NCBI RefSeq assembly: GCF_900069005.2
Contig: NZ_LN831279.1
Span: 3,244,390-3,308,389 of the forward strand
From: Paenibacillus sp. GM2
GTDB lineage: Bacteria > Bacillota > Bacilli > Paenibacillales > Paenibacillaceae
DNA: 64,000 nt
Direction: 5' to 3'
Part shown: positions 17,501 through 25,939 of the stretch, in pieces
Position numbering within the stretch: the stretch's first letter is position 1
How the letters are laid out: every line of letters starts with the position of its first letter
Made by a program: the position numbers and the translations under genes
The notes under the pieces: generated by a model
Seen by the model: the letters and a program-made list of their open reading frames with translations, nothing else
Told to the model about the DNA's origin: nothing
Databases searched by the model: none

Positions 17501-17878
17501 GGCTACCCATCCTCCGGTTCCTTCATTATCTTTTGATATAACTTCAATTGGTTTCCCTATGAACTCTACCGTCCCTGAGTATTTCTGAGTATTTGGATTT
17601 ATCGTCTTCACAATTTCGGTGCCCATAATAAACTCTATTTTTGTAATCACATTCCCTACACCAACATCAACATTAAGAGGTTTGGTTTTAAGCTTTGATT
17701 TTTTTGCATAAATAGAGTTATTCCCGGACAAAGTTTTCTCAATATTGTAGGTAACCTCCTGTTCAGGTAATTCCTGCTCCACAGATGCAAATACCTTGAA
17801 GTGATTTATTGATAAGAAGGTTGTTAATAACAACGAGCTGGTTACCACAGCTGCGGTTAACCTTTTAAATCTATTCAC
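14537..17878 (-). CDS. large exported protein at the end of the pilus operon, unknown family
   Basis: This 1113-residue protein has a clear Sec signal peptide (LTAAVVTSSLLLTTFLSI ... VFASVEQE) and no membrane anchor or SLH domain. The rest is rich in beta-type sequence, Asn, Gly and Tyr. It contains a Pro/Glu/Gly linker near residues 395-430 (PPPPPDPNAPDTEAGTGEAG) and segments such as NLNSVT-like strands typical of surface proteins. I do not recognise a known family. It lies 16 bp after the SLH gene and closes the pilus-like operon, so it may be a pilus-associated adhesin or a secreted substrate. That role is inference. Confidence 0.85.
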   Translation of the reverse strand: MNRFKRLTAAVVTSSLLLTTFLSINHFKVFASVEQELPEQEVTYNIEKTLSGNNSIYAKKSKLKTKPLNVDVGVGNVITKIEFIMGTEIVKTINPNTQKYSGTVEFIGKPIEVISKDNEGTGGWVAWQRSSSESRWTVGASEIGWVVMDRLPDSQIEKETVGGIRRDKYPGYQVVLEIPRVRHNAFYNLQRTQFPTYVIVDDKSRLLQWNLPGKENITKIIDKEVEINGSNPVVKGLTDRSTVIIGKDIDNLDGIKVRIGQTYDHVGTKVNLPATGAAMMYYFFHMKFDLRSYTYQYPGKMKVYYTEGEDGPGDPSGECTEPAPGQKMYGEDMDPEANGVIKADMRGNEPFDVLKGIPTSESLYGNVWAKSYLHQYEYQEMIGQCRYQVNVTIPPPPPDPNAPDTEAGTGEAGEEPEGSTEQVEVVREYSFWTIQDVQVYRIKVAELINYAFSNGSIQILPSEYNPPYYATAQTSSYIPPPVPDNVEAMEGQDPQSAAEAAVGEVIVSNDTFTFNGRTLMDGSVTEGSGRTPEEIPNASMIGDNVLYSRGNMIPISKTNKASQPSTGKIYYSSVGGNGEKDYEINGLNSVTVHTPVVNYSSVSDDAAHNQKTKPNERRSALILERPFIVKIPTSGQHLNESNYPGYGNRDYAKYFRSKQVKFEFDVYMGESSGFQTFVPKGTWIEVPVNQEEATFFLPVWVDEGDYQVYFRNIAENAPGGNPDDIPAQNDANLDLVNHMALDQVSVEVIGRLYDFHITDIADYNWENVFRQGKGAAEPTGVSYWVGMGNIDGDPRGNLSPYSVLIRPGSHPFQGYKNVSIKTGYHFKFDLKTKGNMFEKLDGIRITPTFYFVSHDGEVREQVDLYYSTNSQPFVKIGSKDDKVSRYVILNERLRNVPVTSLQDTAKYKYYLYEPAWLRGQKSLEQYVSEYVDKVTLQKTPVGSYDLLLLSEQLRTMIGPKKEYQGVAMPQVVDAQRANASIQQWYGEYSLPAAPYIVKAGESLQEYHRKNGKLDNKSQIFLQNRYKNGYILVNFDIESIRDGKLDEPHLQYIHAPEMNKVIGGVKRQNQWEMEGFQSKVQDAYGNTFELENGDVVLYHANKSSRDDFQSRVTH

Positions 17879-17894
17879 CCTATTCTCCCATATA

Positions 17895-19145
17895 TCAATT
17901 TTCAGGAGGGTAGATCGTCATTATATTTTGATTCATATATGCTGAGCTAGATGGTGTCTGAAGTGAAAAAGTAATGCCATGTACTTTATCAAGTAACCAA
18001 CCTCTCTTCGGAATAATTCTTACTGGAATGTCAAATAACTTATGATGATAAACATATGCAGAAGAATTCAGCTCTCCTGAATAAAATTTTTTTTCATCGG
18101 GAGAACCATAACCTGAAACTGAGAAATTGACACTATTATTATATTTCTTCGTGTCGTTGTTATATATCACTCTACTTTTCATTACCAATAGATAACTTTG
18201 GGGCCATTTCGAGATTTTTAAACTCGTATCTTCAAAATCACCATTGAACCACTTCAACTCCCCTACCGGAGGGAGTAGCTTCCAGTTCGGATCGTTCGGA
18301 TCCTCCATATCGATGGCAATGAGCGCTTCTAATTGAGCTTTATATTTCCCGTCCTTAGAGGTAATGGTCATCATTTCCTCATTCCACAGCTCTTCCACGG
18401 ACCTTCCCTTAAGCTCACTTTCATCTGAAACCAAAATCTCTGGCATAACCGTAAATATATTCGTCCCATGCCATACAAGCTCGGCATTAGACACTGCGTA
18501 TTTATCAACCGGCAAAGTCTCACCAGCATTTACCTTTAAGATCCGCTCAATAATCGTGACTGATTGTGCTCGTGTTGTTGTCTTGTCCTCCCCGAGAACT
18601 CCTTTTCCAAGCCCGGTGATCAGTCCGGACTTCGTTGCTAAATACATCCACTTATCATTTTCGCTAGTCGCTTGTCCAATAGCCCGCACAGCAATCCGCG
18701 CCATCTCTTGACGCGTAATATCCTTGTTCCACTGCTCCTCGTTATTTGCAAAATCCACCGCTGCATAAAGCGATTGGTTCTGCGCAACCTTCACATACGG
18801 CTCATACCATACACCTTCTACAGCTTCCGTTGGCAGTCCAAGCGCTGTCACAACCATCTTTATAAATTCACCACGAGTGATCGCCTGCTCCGGTTTGAAT
18901 TTTCCTCCCGGATACCCGCTGACATAGCCCTTGCTAACTGCCATCTGGATTGCTGCCTTCGCCCAGTGATCTGCCCCAACATCACTGAACTGAACACTTC
19001 CGCTCGAAGGCAAAGTTTGTCCAGACTCTACGGTAACCTCATTCGTCTCCACGGATTCTCGATCGTCCGCTGAAGCTGCAACTGTACCCAACAACAACGA
19101 TAACAACACTGCTCCGCCTATACCTTTTGATACCCATTTGTTCAC
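17895..19145 (-). CDS. SLH-domain surface protein, 416 aa
   Basis: A signal peptide (GIGGAVLLSLLLGTVAASA) is followed by three SLH motifs at about residues 50-215: FSDVGADHWAKAAIQ...GYPGGKFKPEQAITRGEF; the second with ITRQEMARIAVRAIG; the third with TTTRAQSVTIIERIL. SLH domains bind pyruvylated secondary cell wall polymer. The C-terminal ~200 residues are a beta-rich region without a recognised domain. The gene sits inside the pilus operon, so it may anchor the secreted structure or the following 1113-residue protein to the cell wall. Confidence 0.88.
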   Translation of the reverse strand: MNKWVSKGIGGAVLLSLLLGTVAASADDRESVETNEVTVESGQTLPSSGSVQFSDVGADHWAKAAIQMAVSKGYVSGYPGGKFKPEQAITRGEFIKMVVTALGLPTEAVEGVWYEPYVKVAQNQSLYAAVDFANNEEQWNKDITRQEMARIAVRAIGQATSENDKWMYLATKSGLITGLGKGVLGEDKTTTRAQSVTIIERILKVNAGETLPVDKYAVSNAELVWHGTNIFTVMPEILVSDESELKGRSVEELWNEEMMTITSKDGKYKAQLEALIAIDMEDPNDPNWKLLPPVGELKWFNGDFEDTSLKISKWPQSYLLVMKSRVIYNNDTKKYNNSVNFSVSGYGSPDEKKFYSGELNSSAYVYHHKLFDIPVRIIPKRGWLLDKVHGITFSLQTPSSSAYMNQNIMTIYPPEN

Positions 19146-19208
19146 CCTAAACCCTCACCTTCTGATGTACTCTATTCCTCAAATCCAGGGCCTACTCAGC
19201 CCTAGCCT

Positions 19209-20189
19209 TCACCTTACACATTCTCTAGGATAATATCCTGCCGCCGCCGCATCCCTCACACTATCAAAAGTTTCCTCAACCCGGTAAGGATAATTGCAAC
19301 CGCTCTGGTAGTAATATTTCATGCCTGTCCTCTCATCTACTCCCCCATTAATTACCGTCTTCTTAACAAGTCTTCCGCCACCGAAGGCGTAGTTATTATA
19401 GAATTGGTCACCTACAGGAATCCCTTGAATAAAAGCAAGCATGCCAATATCATTGATCGAATTGACCCATTCCTCTTGCGGAATACTAGGAAGCTTGAAC
19501 GTATAATGAATCCCATTTCGGGTTGAGAACTCATTATGCTGATTAATGAAATAAGCAAGATCCTCCTGGATTCTTTTTACGATAGTACTTCGTCTCTTCG
19601 CATCAAAGCTGGCTGTATCCTTAAGCAACGATGCATTCGTCTTCTTCATTACATCCTGTCTGAGTCCATTAACCCATGTCTTGCTTGCTGCATCATACAC
19701 ATGAACATATTCGTCCAAGGTAAAGTTGAAGCTGTTGCCCGCATCGTCTGCGAACGCATAAGGCTTCTTTGGGCGCCACATATGCTTGTAATTCTTCTCC
19801 CCGAAAGCATCCGTATATTCCGTCATAACGTACAAGTAATAGCCATCATAGTCCATAACGACAACGGCAGGGATATAGGCAGCTAAGGCCCCTTGACCAA
19901 TAGGATCGTTATTCACACCAAAATTCAAATATAAGGTCTGAAAGAACGTATCGATCGCCAATTCCTTGTTAACCTTAAAATATTTATCCGACTGATATTC
20001 CGCCTCATATTCCTGTAGCTCATTTAAATTCAGAATAACCCCGGCATCCTGTGCGGCCGTGCGAAGCGCCTTCGTATATTGCTGATTAAGTGCGGCCACT
20101 GTTTTTAGATCAGCCGTATGGACATCCATCACCAGAAAGAAGGGAAGAAAGATACATACGAAGAGAATCGCCCAATTAATAATCTTCAT
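19209..20189 (-). CDS. membrane-anchored pilin-like/assembly protein, 326 aa
   Basis: One N-terminal membrane segment (WAILFVCIFLPFFLVMDV) is followed by an extracytoplasmic domain of about 300 residues. A helix with repeated aromatic strands (VVVMDYDGYYLYVMTEYTD) precedes a cysteine-containing C-terminus (YYYQSGCNYPY ... YPRECVR). It overlaps the upstream 197-residue gene by 14 bp, so the two are translationally coupled. The family is not recognised. The position in a Tad-like operon suggests a pseudopilin or an assembly-platform component. Confidence 0.75.
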   Translation of the reverse strand: MKIINWAILFVCIFLPFFLVMDVHTADLKTVAALNQQYTKALRTAAQDAGVILNLNELQEYEAEYQSDKYFKVNKELAIDTFFQTLYLNFGVNNDPIGQGALAAYIPAVVVMDYDGYYLYVMTEYTDAFGEKNYKHMWRPKKPYAFADDAGNSFNFTLDEYVHVYDAASKTWVNGLRQDVMKKTNASLLKDTASFDAKRRSTIVKRIQEDLAYFINQHNEFSTRNGIHYTFKLPSIPQEEWVNSINDIGMLAFIQGIPVGDQFYNNYAFGGGRLVKKTVINGGVDERTGMKYYYQSGCNYPYRVEETFDSVRDAAAAGYYPRECVR

Positions 20190-20769
20190 TGATGATCATG
20201 CCCCCATACGGGATATATATCTTCGTATTGCTTCCGGTATTCCCACTCGTAAAAAAGTCAAATAGAACCGTAGCCATAGTTCGATTCACATTCTTCACTT
20301 TTACTGTGAAAAAATCGCCCACAGTCATTGGATCAGCCCCGCTTCCGTTAAGATCAGCATCCGGTTTGGGGTATCTCCGCTGCTTGCTGTTTAGAGGCTC
20401 CGTATTATCGGGGAATAGCGTGGCCATAATTTCGCCCGTATAATGACCATTAAAATAAACATCAAAATCATTCTGAAAGGAACTTGGATCAGCTGGTTCA
20501 GAATAACTAGGGTTATAACGTTTATGTAAATGCTCCATCTGAATATCATACTGATTGCCGGTAGCTCCCAGCTTACGGTTAAAATCCAGATACATGGCAG
20601 GAGTAATATAACCCTTCGTACGAACGGCATCTACAAACTCAGTGACGGCAGTATGGACCACGAGCTGTGACAGCTCATCATGACGCTGGGCCTGCTGATA
20701 TAATGGGTAGCCGAACAGGAGTGCTACCGCAAGCAGTATGGCTACAATTTTTGATAACGAGTTCTCCAT
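20176..20769 (-). CDS. small membrane-anchored pilin-like protein, 197 aa
   Basis: The protein has an N-terminal hydrophobic helix (IVAILLAVALLFGYPLYQQA) and an extracytoplasmic domain ending in IYIPYGGMIINED. The layout (short cytoplasmic start, one helix, helix continuing outside, then beta domain) is that of TadE/TadF-type minor pilins, although no specific family can be named. It lies 15 bp after the 129-residue gene and overlaps the next gene by 14 bp. Confidence 0.72.
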   Translation of the reverse strand: MENSLSKIVAILLAVALLFGYPLYQQAQRHDELSQLVVHTAVTEFVDAVRTKGYITPAMYLDFNRKLGATGNQYDIQMEHLHKRYNPSYSEPADPSSFQNDFDVYFNGHYTGEIMATLFPDNTEPLNSKQRRYPKPDADLNGSGADPMTVGDFFTVKVKNVNRTMATVLFDFFTSGNTGSNTKIYIPYGGMIINEDY

Positions 20770-20784
20770 TTCCCCACCTTCAAT

Positions 20785-21174
20785 CTATGTGAACTCTATG
20801 GTTTCTATGGTTCCATTGCTGTCGCGAAAATAGGTAACATCATAGGTTCGGTGCAGATTAATACCGGAAATATCCAACTTCTCCAAATCAAGATCCTTTG
20901 GGAAGAAAAGGGTTTGACTGTCAACTACCCGTATATTCGCACCTAGAACATGTATTTGGTATATACTCTGCAGCACTTCAGCCCCGGTATAGGTCTCCCG
21001 GCCGTTCACCTCAAGACTAGTGAACAGCCGGCGTTCCTCCTGCTCCGCCGCATGGCGAAACGTATCAATCGCCTTCTCTTGCCCCTGCATCCCACCTACT
21101 GTGAAAGTACAGGCCACAATAAACAAGAACAGCTCGGCCACGATAAATAAAGTTCTTTCCAGGTTGTCGCTCAT
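20785..21174 (-). CDS. small membrane-anchored pilin-like protein, 129 aa
   Basis: One N-terminal membrane helix (TLFIVAELFLFIVACTFTVGG) is followed by a helical, then beta-rich outside domain. The segment YTGAEVLQSIYQIHVLGANIRV parallels LSGSQVLNAIRQYMNLEQFGI in the upstream 164-residue protein, so the two are probably paralogous minor pilins. It is encoded between two other pilin-like genes in the same operon. Confidence 0.72.
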   Translation of the reverse strand: MSDNLERTLFIVAELFLFIVACTFTVGGMQGQEKAIDTFRHAAEQEERRLFTSLEVNGRETYTGAEVLQSIYQIHVLGANIRVVDSQTLFFPKDLDLEKLDISGINLHRTYDVTYFRDSNGTIETIEFT

Positions 21175-21240
21175 TTTGGTTAAGATCCTTTTTTAAGATT
21201 TTCATAGAAAAGATCGGTTCTCTATAGGTTCATTTATTCG

Positions 21241-21735
21241 TTACGGAGTAATTTGAGTAAATACGACTCCGCGTATCATGTTATTTTTATCTCTAACAAT
21301 GCTTGATTTAAATTGCCCGCTTGGATTGATATATTCAGGGTATTTTTGATCTTCAGCTAACTCTAGTCTCCCTGAAGGATTTTTCTCTTTTGAAACATCA
21401 GTTACTAATGAGCCATCTAAATTAAGTATATTACCGTAATATACACCTTTGTCTGCATCTTGTTTGCCCGTTTTCACATATATCCCAAATTGCTCCAAAT
21501 TCATATATTGCCGAATCGCATTCAGCACCTGACTACCAGACAACGTTGTATTGTTATACGTATTAAACTCTGTATCCGATAATTGCGTTGTAATCGAGGC
21601 CATCTTCATTTGTCCTTGCTTAGCCGCATCCTGAGAAGAAATCGTGATGATAACTACAATCGTGATCAACATAATAGTCAGGAATATCCCTGCCGCTACT
21701 CGTATACCTACGCCAGTATTTTCTTCCATGTACAT
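21241..21735 (-). CDS. small membrane-anchored pilin-like protein, 164 aa
   Basis: One N-terminal membrane segment (IRVAAGIFLTIMLITIVVIITI) is followed by a small extracytoplasmic domain with a G-S-Q-V-L-N-A-I helix shared with the next protein. It is the first gene after the intergenic repeat element at 21781-21946, which separates it from the TadB/C-like gene. The likely role is a minor pilin or pseudopilin of the Tad-like apparatus, from size, topology and position only. Confidence 0.72.
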   Translation of the reverse strand: MYMEENTGVGIRVAAGIFLTIMLITIVVIITISSQDAAKQGQMKMASITTQLSDTEFNTYNNTTLSGSQVLNAIRQYMNLEQFGIYVKTGKQDADKGVYYGNILNLDGSLVTDVSKEKNPSGRLELAEDQKYPEYINPSGQFKSSIVRDKNNMIRGVVFTQITP

Positions 21736-21780
21736 TCATCTCCCTTAATCATCTTTTATTATTGAATTTATAATTGTGTG

Positions 21781-21946
21781 TTCAAAAAGTTCGGTTTTCA
21801 GCACCGAGAAGGTTGGATGAAGCTAGGGTCCGAGGAGCGCAGCGTACGTAGTGGGTACGTGAGCACCGGAGGGCCCGGCTGAATTCAAGATTCGATGTCG
21901 AGTTACTTCTTTGGTTCACTTCGTGATCAAAAGCGGACTTTTTGAC
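21781..21946. repeat. MITE-like intergenic repeat with terminal inverted repeats
   Basis: This is a 166-bp element bounded by 18-bp imperfect inverted repeats (TTCAAAAAGTTCGGTTTT at the left; AAAAGCGGACTTTTTGAC at the right; 15 of 18 pair). The interior contains GTAGTGGGTACGTGAGCAC and GCTGAATTCAAGATTCGAT. Close relatives of both appear in the repeat region 36820-37330, so this is a dispersed family in this genome. It sits inside the pilus operon between the TadB/C-like gene and the pilin-like genes. Confidence 0.7.
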
Positions 21947-21957
21947 TACCTCTAAGC

Positions 21958-24030
21958 TCAGATCCCCTGAATTTGAGTCGATAGCTGACCAAGCTGCCCG
22001 AACGACATGTACAAGAACGGAAAGACCAGATATAACGCGATCAGAAGAGCTCCCGGCGTCCAGCCGATCATTTTGCCCCAGGAGGCTTTCTGGCGAATGA
22101 GCCGTTCCAGCCGCTCCTTTTTCTGTTCTGCATAATATTCCTGCTCCATCTCCAGATCATCGAAGGCTTCACGAATCGTAATCTTCTCAACCGCCTGGTT
22201 CAGTCGCTTCACGATTCTGACGAATGACTCAAATGGCGCTTCGTTCATCAGCGTCTGCATGGCCCCCTCGGCCCCGCTGTCATAGGTCAGCAAGCAGCGC
22301 TGCAGCGCCGGTCGGAAAATAATACCGTATCGTTCCATCCATTCCAGAATCGTCTCGACCGACATACGTTCGAACTCCGAGAGAATACTGATCAGAACGT
22401 GGAACTGATCCACCTCATTTTGCATTTCGAGCGCTCGCATCCGGCGCTGGAACAATAAAATCCAAAGCGGAAGGTAATATCCTGCGATGGCTAGGCAGAT
22501 GGCCAGCAACAACTCCCACCATTTGAAGAACTCGCCATGAATAGTCTGCATCTTGCCTTCAATCCGATTTACCGTATTATTAAATGCCACATCATTTAGA
22601 GGCTGCCCGGTATTCATCAGCACCTTATTCGCAATAGCCTCTCTGCTCAACTCCCCCTTCCCGTTCAATTCCCGAATAATGTTATTGTCAAACTCTGTGA
22701 GCTCCCTGGCTCTCTGCATCTCCTTCTCGTCCATATAACCCAATATCGTGTTCTGCTCCTTCGTCGGATTGTGATACACATGGTATATAGCACTGAAGTG
22801 CAGAGCGATAGACAAGAATACGACACCGATAAAGCAAGTCACGCTTATTAAAACACGCTGTATATAAAACCATTCCAGCATCAGAGGAGAGTTGGCTTCC
22901 TTCAGAAGCAGATTCAATCTGTAATGCTTGCGTGTATGTGAGGCGGGAACCAGCCTGTCCACCAACCAGCGAATCCATGGTACCTCGTACAGCTTCTTCT
23001 CCCACTGCCGACGAGGCCCCTTGGGAATGTACTTCGCTTCATCGTTCTCTGACAATTTCCTGATCAGTACATAGCATAGGGCAGCGATTGCAAAAATCAC
23101 CAGACGAATAATTATCCCCAGCTTACTTTCATAGAAATCCTTTGTAATAGGAAAATACCCTTCCGCCCAACGAACTAGAGGAAATGACAGCAAAATCGGG
23201 GCAAGCGCAATCATCGTTAGTCCGCCGAGGCGGTATCTCAGTTTCTGGCGGCGCAGCAAATCGTATCTGATTTCCTGAACGAATTTATTAATTGCACTCA
23301 AATACATCGAACCCTTGCTTAGAGTCCGGTCACCATATTCCATAATCAAATGCGAGATACCGGAAAATACTTTTAAGTAGCGGTTCGGAGCTACAGCATA
23401 ATAGTTCTCTAATCCCTTCTGAGGTTCATTGGAGGTCAGAATCTCATGAATTCTCTCTACCTGCAGCTTAATTTCCTGTGGCGAAGCCTGAGCAGCCTGA
23501 TAAATCGCCTCGTCAACCATGCGAACCTCTTGATAATAATGGCGATTATCCTCCAAAAATTGCGAGAATTGCTTCAGCAGCCTGTCCTCAACCCGGTTCA
23601 CAAACATATCAACCAGCATCTCATTCAGAACGATAGCAGCCAGAACGCCGAAGAACACCGCCATCCAGCTCTTGCTGATCACTGCTAATATAACGATTCC
23701 AAGCAGCATCGAGCCTAGCGTCATGAACGTAATCCGCATCGTTTCTTTGCGCAGAGTGTACTCATCGTAAGTATTGATCGCTGTTAACCGCTTGCGTATG
23801 CGTAGAATCTGGCCTTTAATAACTGGCACCTTCATGAGCCGCATGTACGATTTCTGATAAAAAATTAGCAGCTTAGCGGGTGTTGTCCGGTTGGATGCAG
23901 CTCCTGTCTTCCAGACAGGTCCGGAGTTTTTGCGCCTTCTGCGCTCCTTCATAATCATATACAGAAGCACGGAACCTGAGAGGAAGATGGCTATTCCGCA
24001 TACCAGCAGAATCCAGAACCATTTATTCAT
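21958..24030 (-). CDS. TadB/TadC-like inner-membrane platform protein (fused type II secretion F domains)
   Basis: This 690-residue multispanning protein has an N-terminal helix and hydrophobic pairs near 100-135, 275-330, 385-415, 530-555 and 655-680. Two cytoplasmic helical regions have the T2SSF look, for example LISILSEFERMSVETILEWMERYG and FVRIVKRLNQAVEKITIREAF. Tad systems usually have two separate ~300-residue F proteins (TadB, TadC). The length and the repeat of the membrane pattern indicate a fusion or duplication. It overlaps the cpaF-like gene by 8 bp, so platform and ATPase are made together. Confidence 0.8.
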   Translation of the reverse strand: MNKWFWILLVCGIAIFLSGSVLLYMIMKERRRRKNSGPVWKTGAASNRTTPAKLLIFYQKSYMRLMKVPVIKGQILRIRKRLTAINTYDEYTLRKETMRITFMTLGSMLLGIVILAVISKSWMAVFFGVLAAIVLNEMLVDMFVNRVEDRLLKQFSQFLEDNRHYYQEVRMVDEAIYQAAQASPQEIKLQVERIHEILTSNEPQKGLENYYAVAPNRYLKVFSGISHLIMEYGDRTLSKGSMYLSAINKFVQEIRYDLLRRQKLRYRLGGLTMIALAPILLSFPLVRWAEGYFPITKDFYESKLGIIIRLVIFAIAALCYVLIRKLSENDEAKYIPKGPRRQWEKKLYEVPWIRWLVDRLVPASHTRKHYRLNLLLKEANSPLMLEWFYIQRVLISVTCFIGVVFLSIALHFSAIYHVYHNPTKEQNTILGYMDEKEMQRARELTEFDNNIIRELNGKGELSREAIANKVLMNTGQPLNDVAFNNTVNRIEGKMQTIHGEFFKWWELLLAICLAIAGYYLPLWILLFQRRMRALEMQNEVDQFHVLISILSEFERMSVETILEWMERYGIIFRPALQRCLLTYDSGAEGAMQTLMNEAPFESFVRIVKRLNQAVEKITIREAFDDLEMEQEYYAEQKKERLERLIRQKASWGKMIGWTPGALLIALYLVFPFLYMSFGQLGQLSTQIQGI

Positions 24031-25939
24031 GAGCTTCCCCCCAGTGTCGCGTTAGAAAGGCTTCAAACGCCAATCTGTCCTCAGCCGTCATATTGAACTT
24101 CATATGTTCTATCTTGGTTGTAGAGATGGGAGCCACGGCAACATATTCTCCATTTCTGTATTCAATGATGTTTCTTGCCGTCCATACCCTTCCACTGCTG
24201 CGACGGTAGGCCTCACGCTGCAAATCGATCAAGGCATCCAGCTTGTTCTCCACGCTGTCTCCCTTGCTAAACGTTTCTCCCTCCAGAATCTCTGACTCAT
24301 AAGTGACCGGAGTAATCTCGGTAATTCGCTCGATATAACGCCTTCCGTCATTTTCCTTACGCATATGAATATCCCACTTCACCGCATTGGCAACCTGCTC
24401 TTCTGCGATCCGTTCATTCTGGAACACGCCGGTCTTGAGCAGTGAGTTACGCAATGACCAGACCAATTCTCTAACCGTAGTGGCATGGTGTGTAAAAATT
24501 GTAAATAAGCTCGCCACCTGCGACATTTGGATCATCCAGGCCGCCACCGGATCGGTGGCTACTTCTCCAAGAATATTAACCGAACCATCCGTCTTCTTCT
24601 GCAGGTCCAGTCCGGCTTGACCTGATATGTTATCTGTCTCTCGAAAACCCAGCGAGTTTCGTTCCGGATACAAGCGCCTTAGATGAAGCTCAAAGGTCAT
24701 TTCCTGAATCCGCAGCGTTAGGGTCGCATATATGTATTTGACTGCAGCCATGACAAGCGAGGTCTTTCCCGAACCCTGCGGACCGGTAAACGCCGTCACC
24801 TGTGCGCCCTTCATCAGGAATTTGATCATCTCACGAGGCAGCTCCGCATTTTCCCCAGATTGGGTCGATACCAGCTTTTCCAGATTCATATTGGGAAGGT
24901 CGAACTTGCGCACGAAGAAGGCCCAGCTTTCCGCAAATGGAGGTCTGACAACGACAACGCGCGAGCCGTCCTTCATTTCATTCACCTTGAAACCGTTGGA
25001 TTCGGTGAGCTGTCCCGGATTATCATACTTATAGATATTTTGGCAGATTCGCTTGAGTTCGATATCCGAGCCAAAGCTGAGGAATGATAAATGAATCGAC
25101 TTCCCGCGATAAAAAATCCACACGCTCTGATAGCCCGGATGCTGGGCTTGCCGCATCCCCTGCATCAATTCAACCTCATCCTCTATAATCTGCATCGTCG
25201 TCGGAATGCCTGATATCCCTCCCGAGACGCCATCGATCGCCATATCGCGAATTTCATCAATTACACCGAAGCCCTTGTATCTGCTGTATATCCGCTGAAC
25301 TATAATGCTCAGCTTATCGGTAAATTCCAGCCTGCCACGAGCTTCCTGATGATAGATTCTGCGAATTTCTTCTCCGGTAATAATATAGGAATCAACGGTT
25401 TGGTCCTCAATCACCCGCTTGGGCTGATCAAGACCATATTTCCCTATCATTTCAGCCAAGCCGCGAAAGCCGTACTTCTTCTTATATAAATGCAGCAAAA
25501 TATCGAACTTATCTTGATCACTCAGCAGCTCAGGATCTTCAAAGGGAATAATGAAGTTAATGTTCTCTTCATCCAATCCATAATTGCGGTCAAGGAGATC
25601 ATAGATATACTGCTTCAAATAAATTTTCTCCTGAATGTCCCCGTTGGTAGCATTCTTCATAGCACTTCGCAGCTCAGCTACGACCGATTGCCTTCGGGTA
25701 TACTCTTCTCCCGACAAGCCCATATCCAATAAGCTGCTATTTACAAATTCATTGATCGTCGTCTTGATATACTGTAGTAGATAATCAAAATCAAACCTTG
25801 ATCGATCTTCCTTCATCCTCTTGCCTGATGATGCCGACTGTGCCACAGGCTTGCGATTAAGCACTAGGAATAAGTACACGATCAACCCGCCGAGGATGAG
25901 AACGATCAGAAGAAAATTGATCATATAAGGCATCCCCAT
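24023..25939 (-). CDS. cpaF: CpaF/TadA-like secretion ATPase with N-terminal membrane anchor
   Basis: This is a VirB11/CpaF-type hexameric ATPase that powers pilus assembly. An N-terminal membrane helix (MINFLLIVLILGGLIVYLFLVL), unusual for CpaF, precedes a helical N-domain. Walker A is GPQGSGKT at 386-393, followed by an Asp-box region (MTFELHLRRLYPERNS), a Walker B-like segment ILGEVATDPVA, and a THHATTVRELV box resembling the His box THxA. The GE rather than RGE in Walker B is noted. The ATG overlaps the preceding stop (TAATG), showing translational coupling to the CpaE-like gene upstream. Confidence 0.88.
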   Translation of the reverse strand: MGMPYMINFLLIVLILGGLIVYLFLVLNRKPVAQSASSGKRMKEDRSRFDFDYLLQYIKTTINEFVNSSLLDMGLSGEEYTRRQSVVAELRSAMKNATNGDIQEKIYLKQYIYDLLDRNYGLDEENINFIIPFEDPELLSDQDKFDILLHLYKKKYGFRGLAEMIGKYGLDQPKRVIEDQTVDSYIITGEEIRRIYHQEARGRLEFTDKLSIIVQRIYSRYKGFGVIDEIRDMAIDGVSGGISGIPTTMQIIEDEVELMQGMRQAQHPGYQSVWIFYRGKSIHLSFLSFGSDIELKRICQNIYKYDNPGQLTESNGFKVNEMKDGSRVVVVRPPFAESWAFFVRKFDLPNMNLEKLVSTQSGENAELPREMIKFLMKGAQVTAFTGPQGSGKTSLVMAAVKYIYATLTLRIQEMTFELHLRRLYPERNSLGFRETDNISGQAGLDLQKKTDGSVNILGEVATDPVAAWMIQMSQVASLFTIFTHHATTVRELVWSLRNSLLKTGVFQNERIAEEQVANAVKWDIHMRKENDGRRYIERITEITPVTYESEILEGETFSKGDSVENKLDALIDLQREAYRRSSGRVWTARNIIEYRNGEYVAVAPISTTKIEHMKFNMTAEDRLAFEAFLTRHWGEAHE

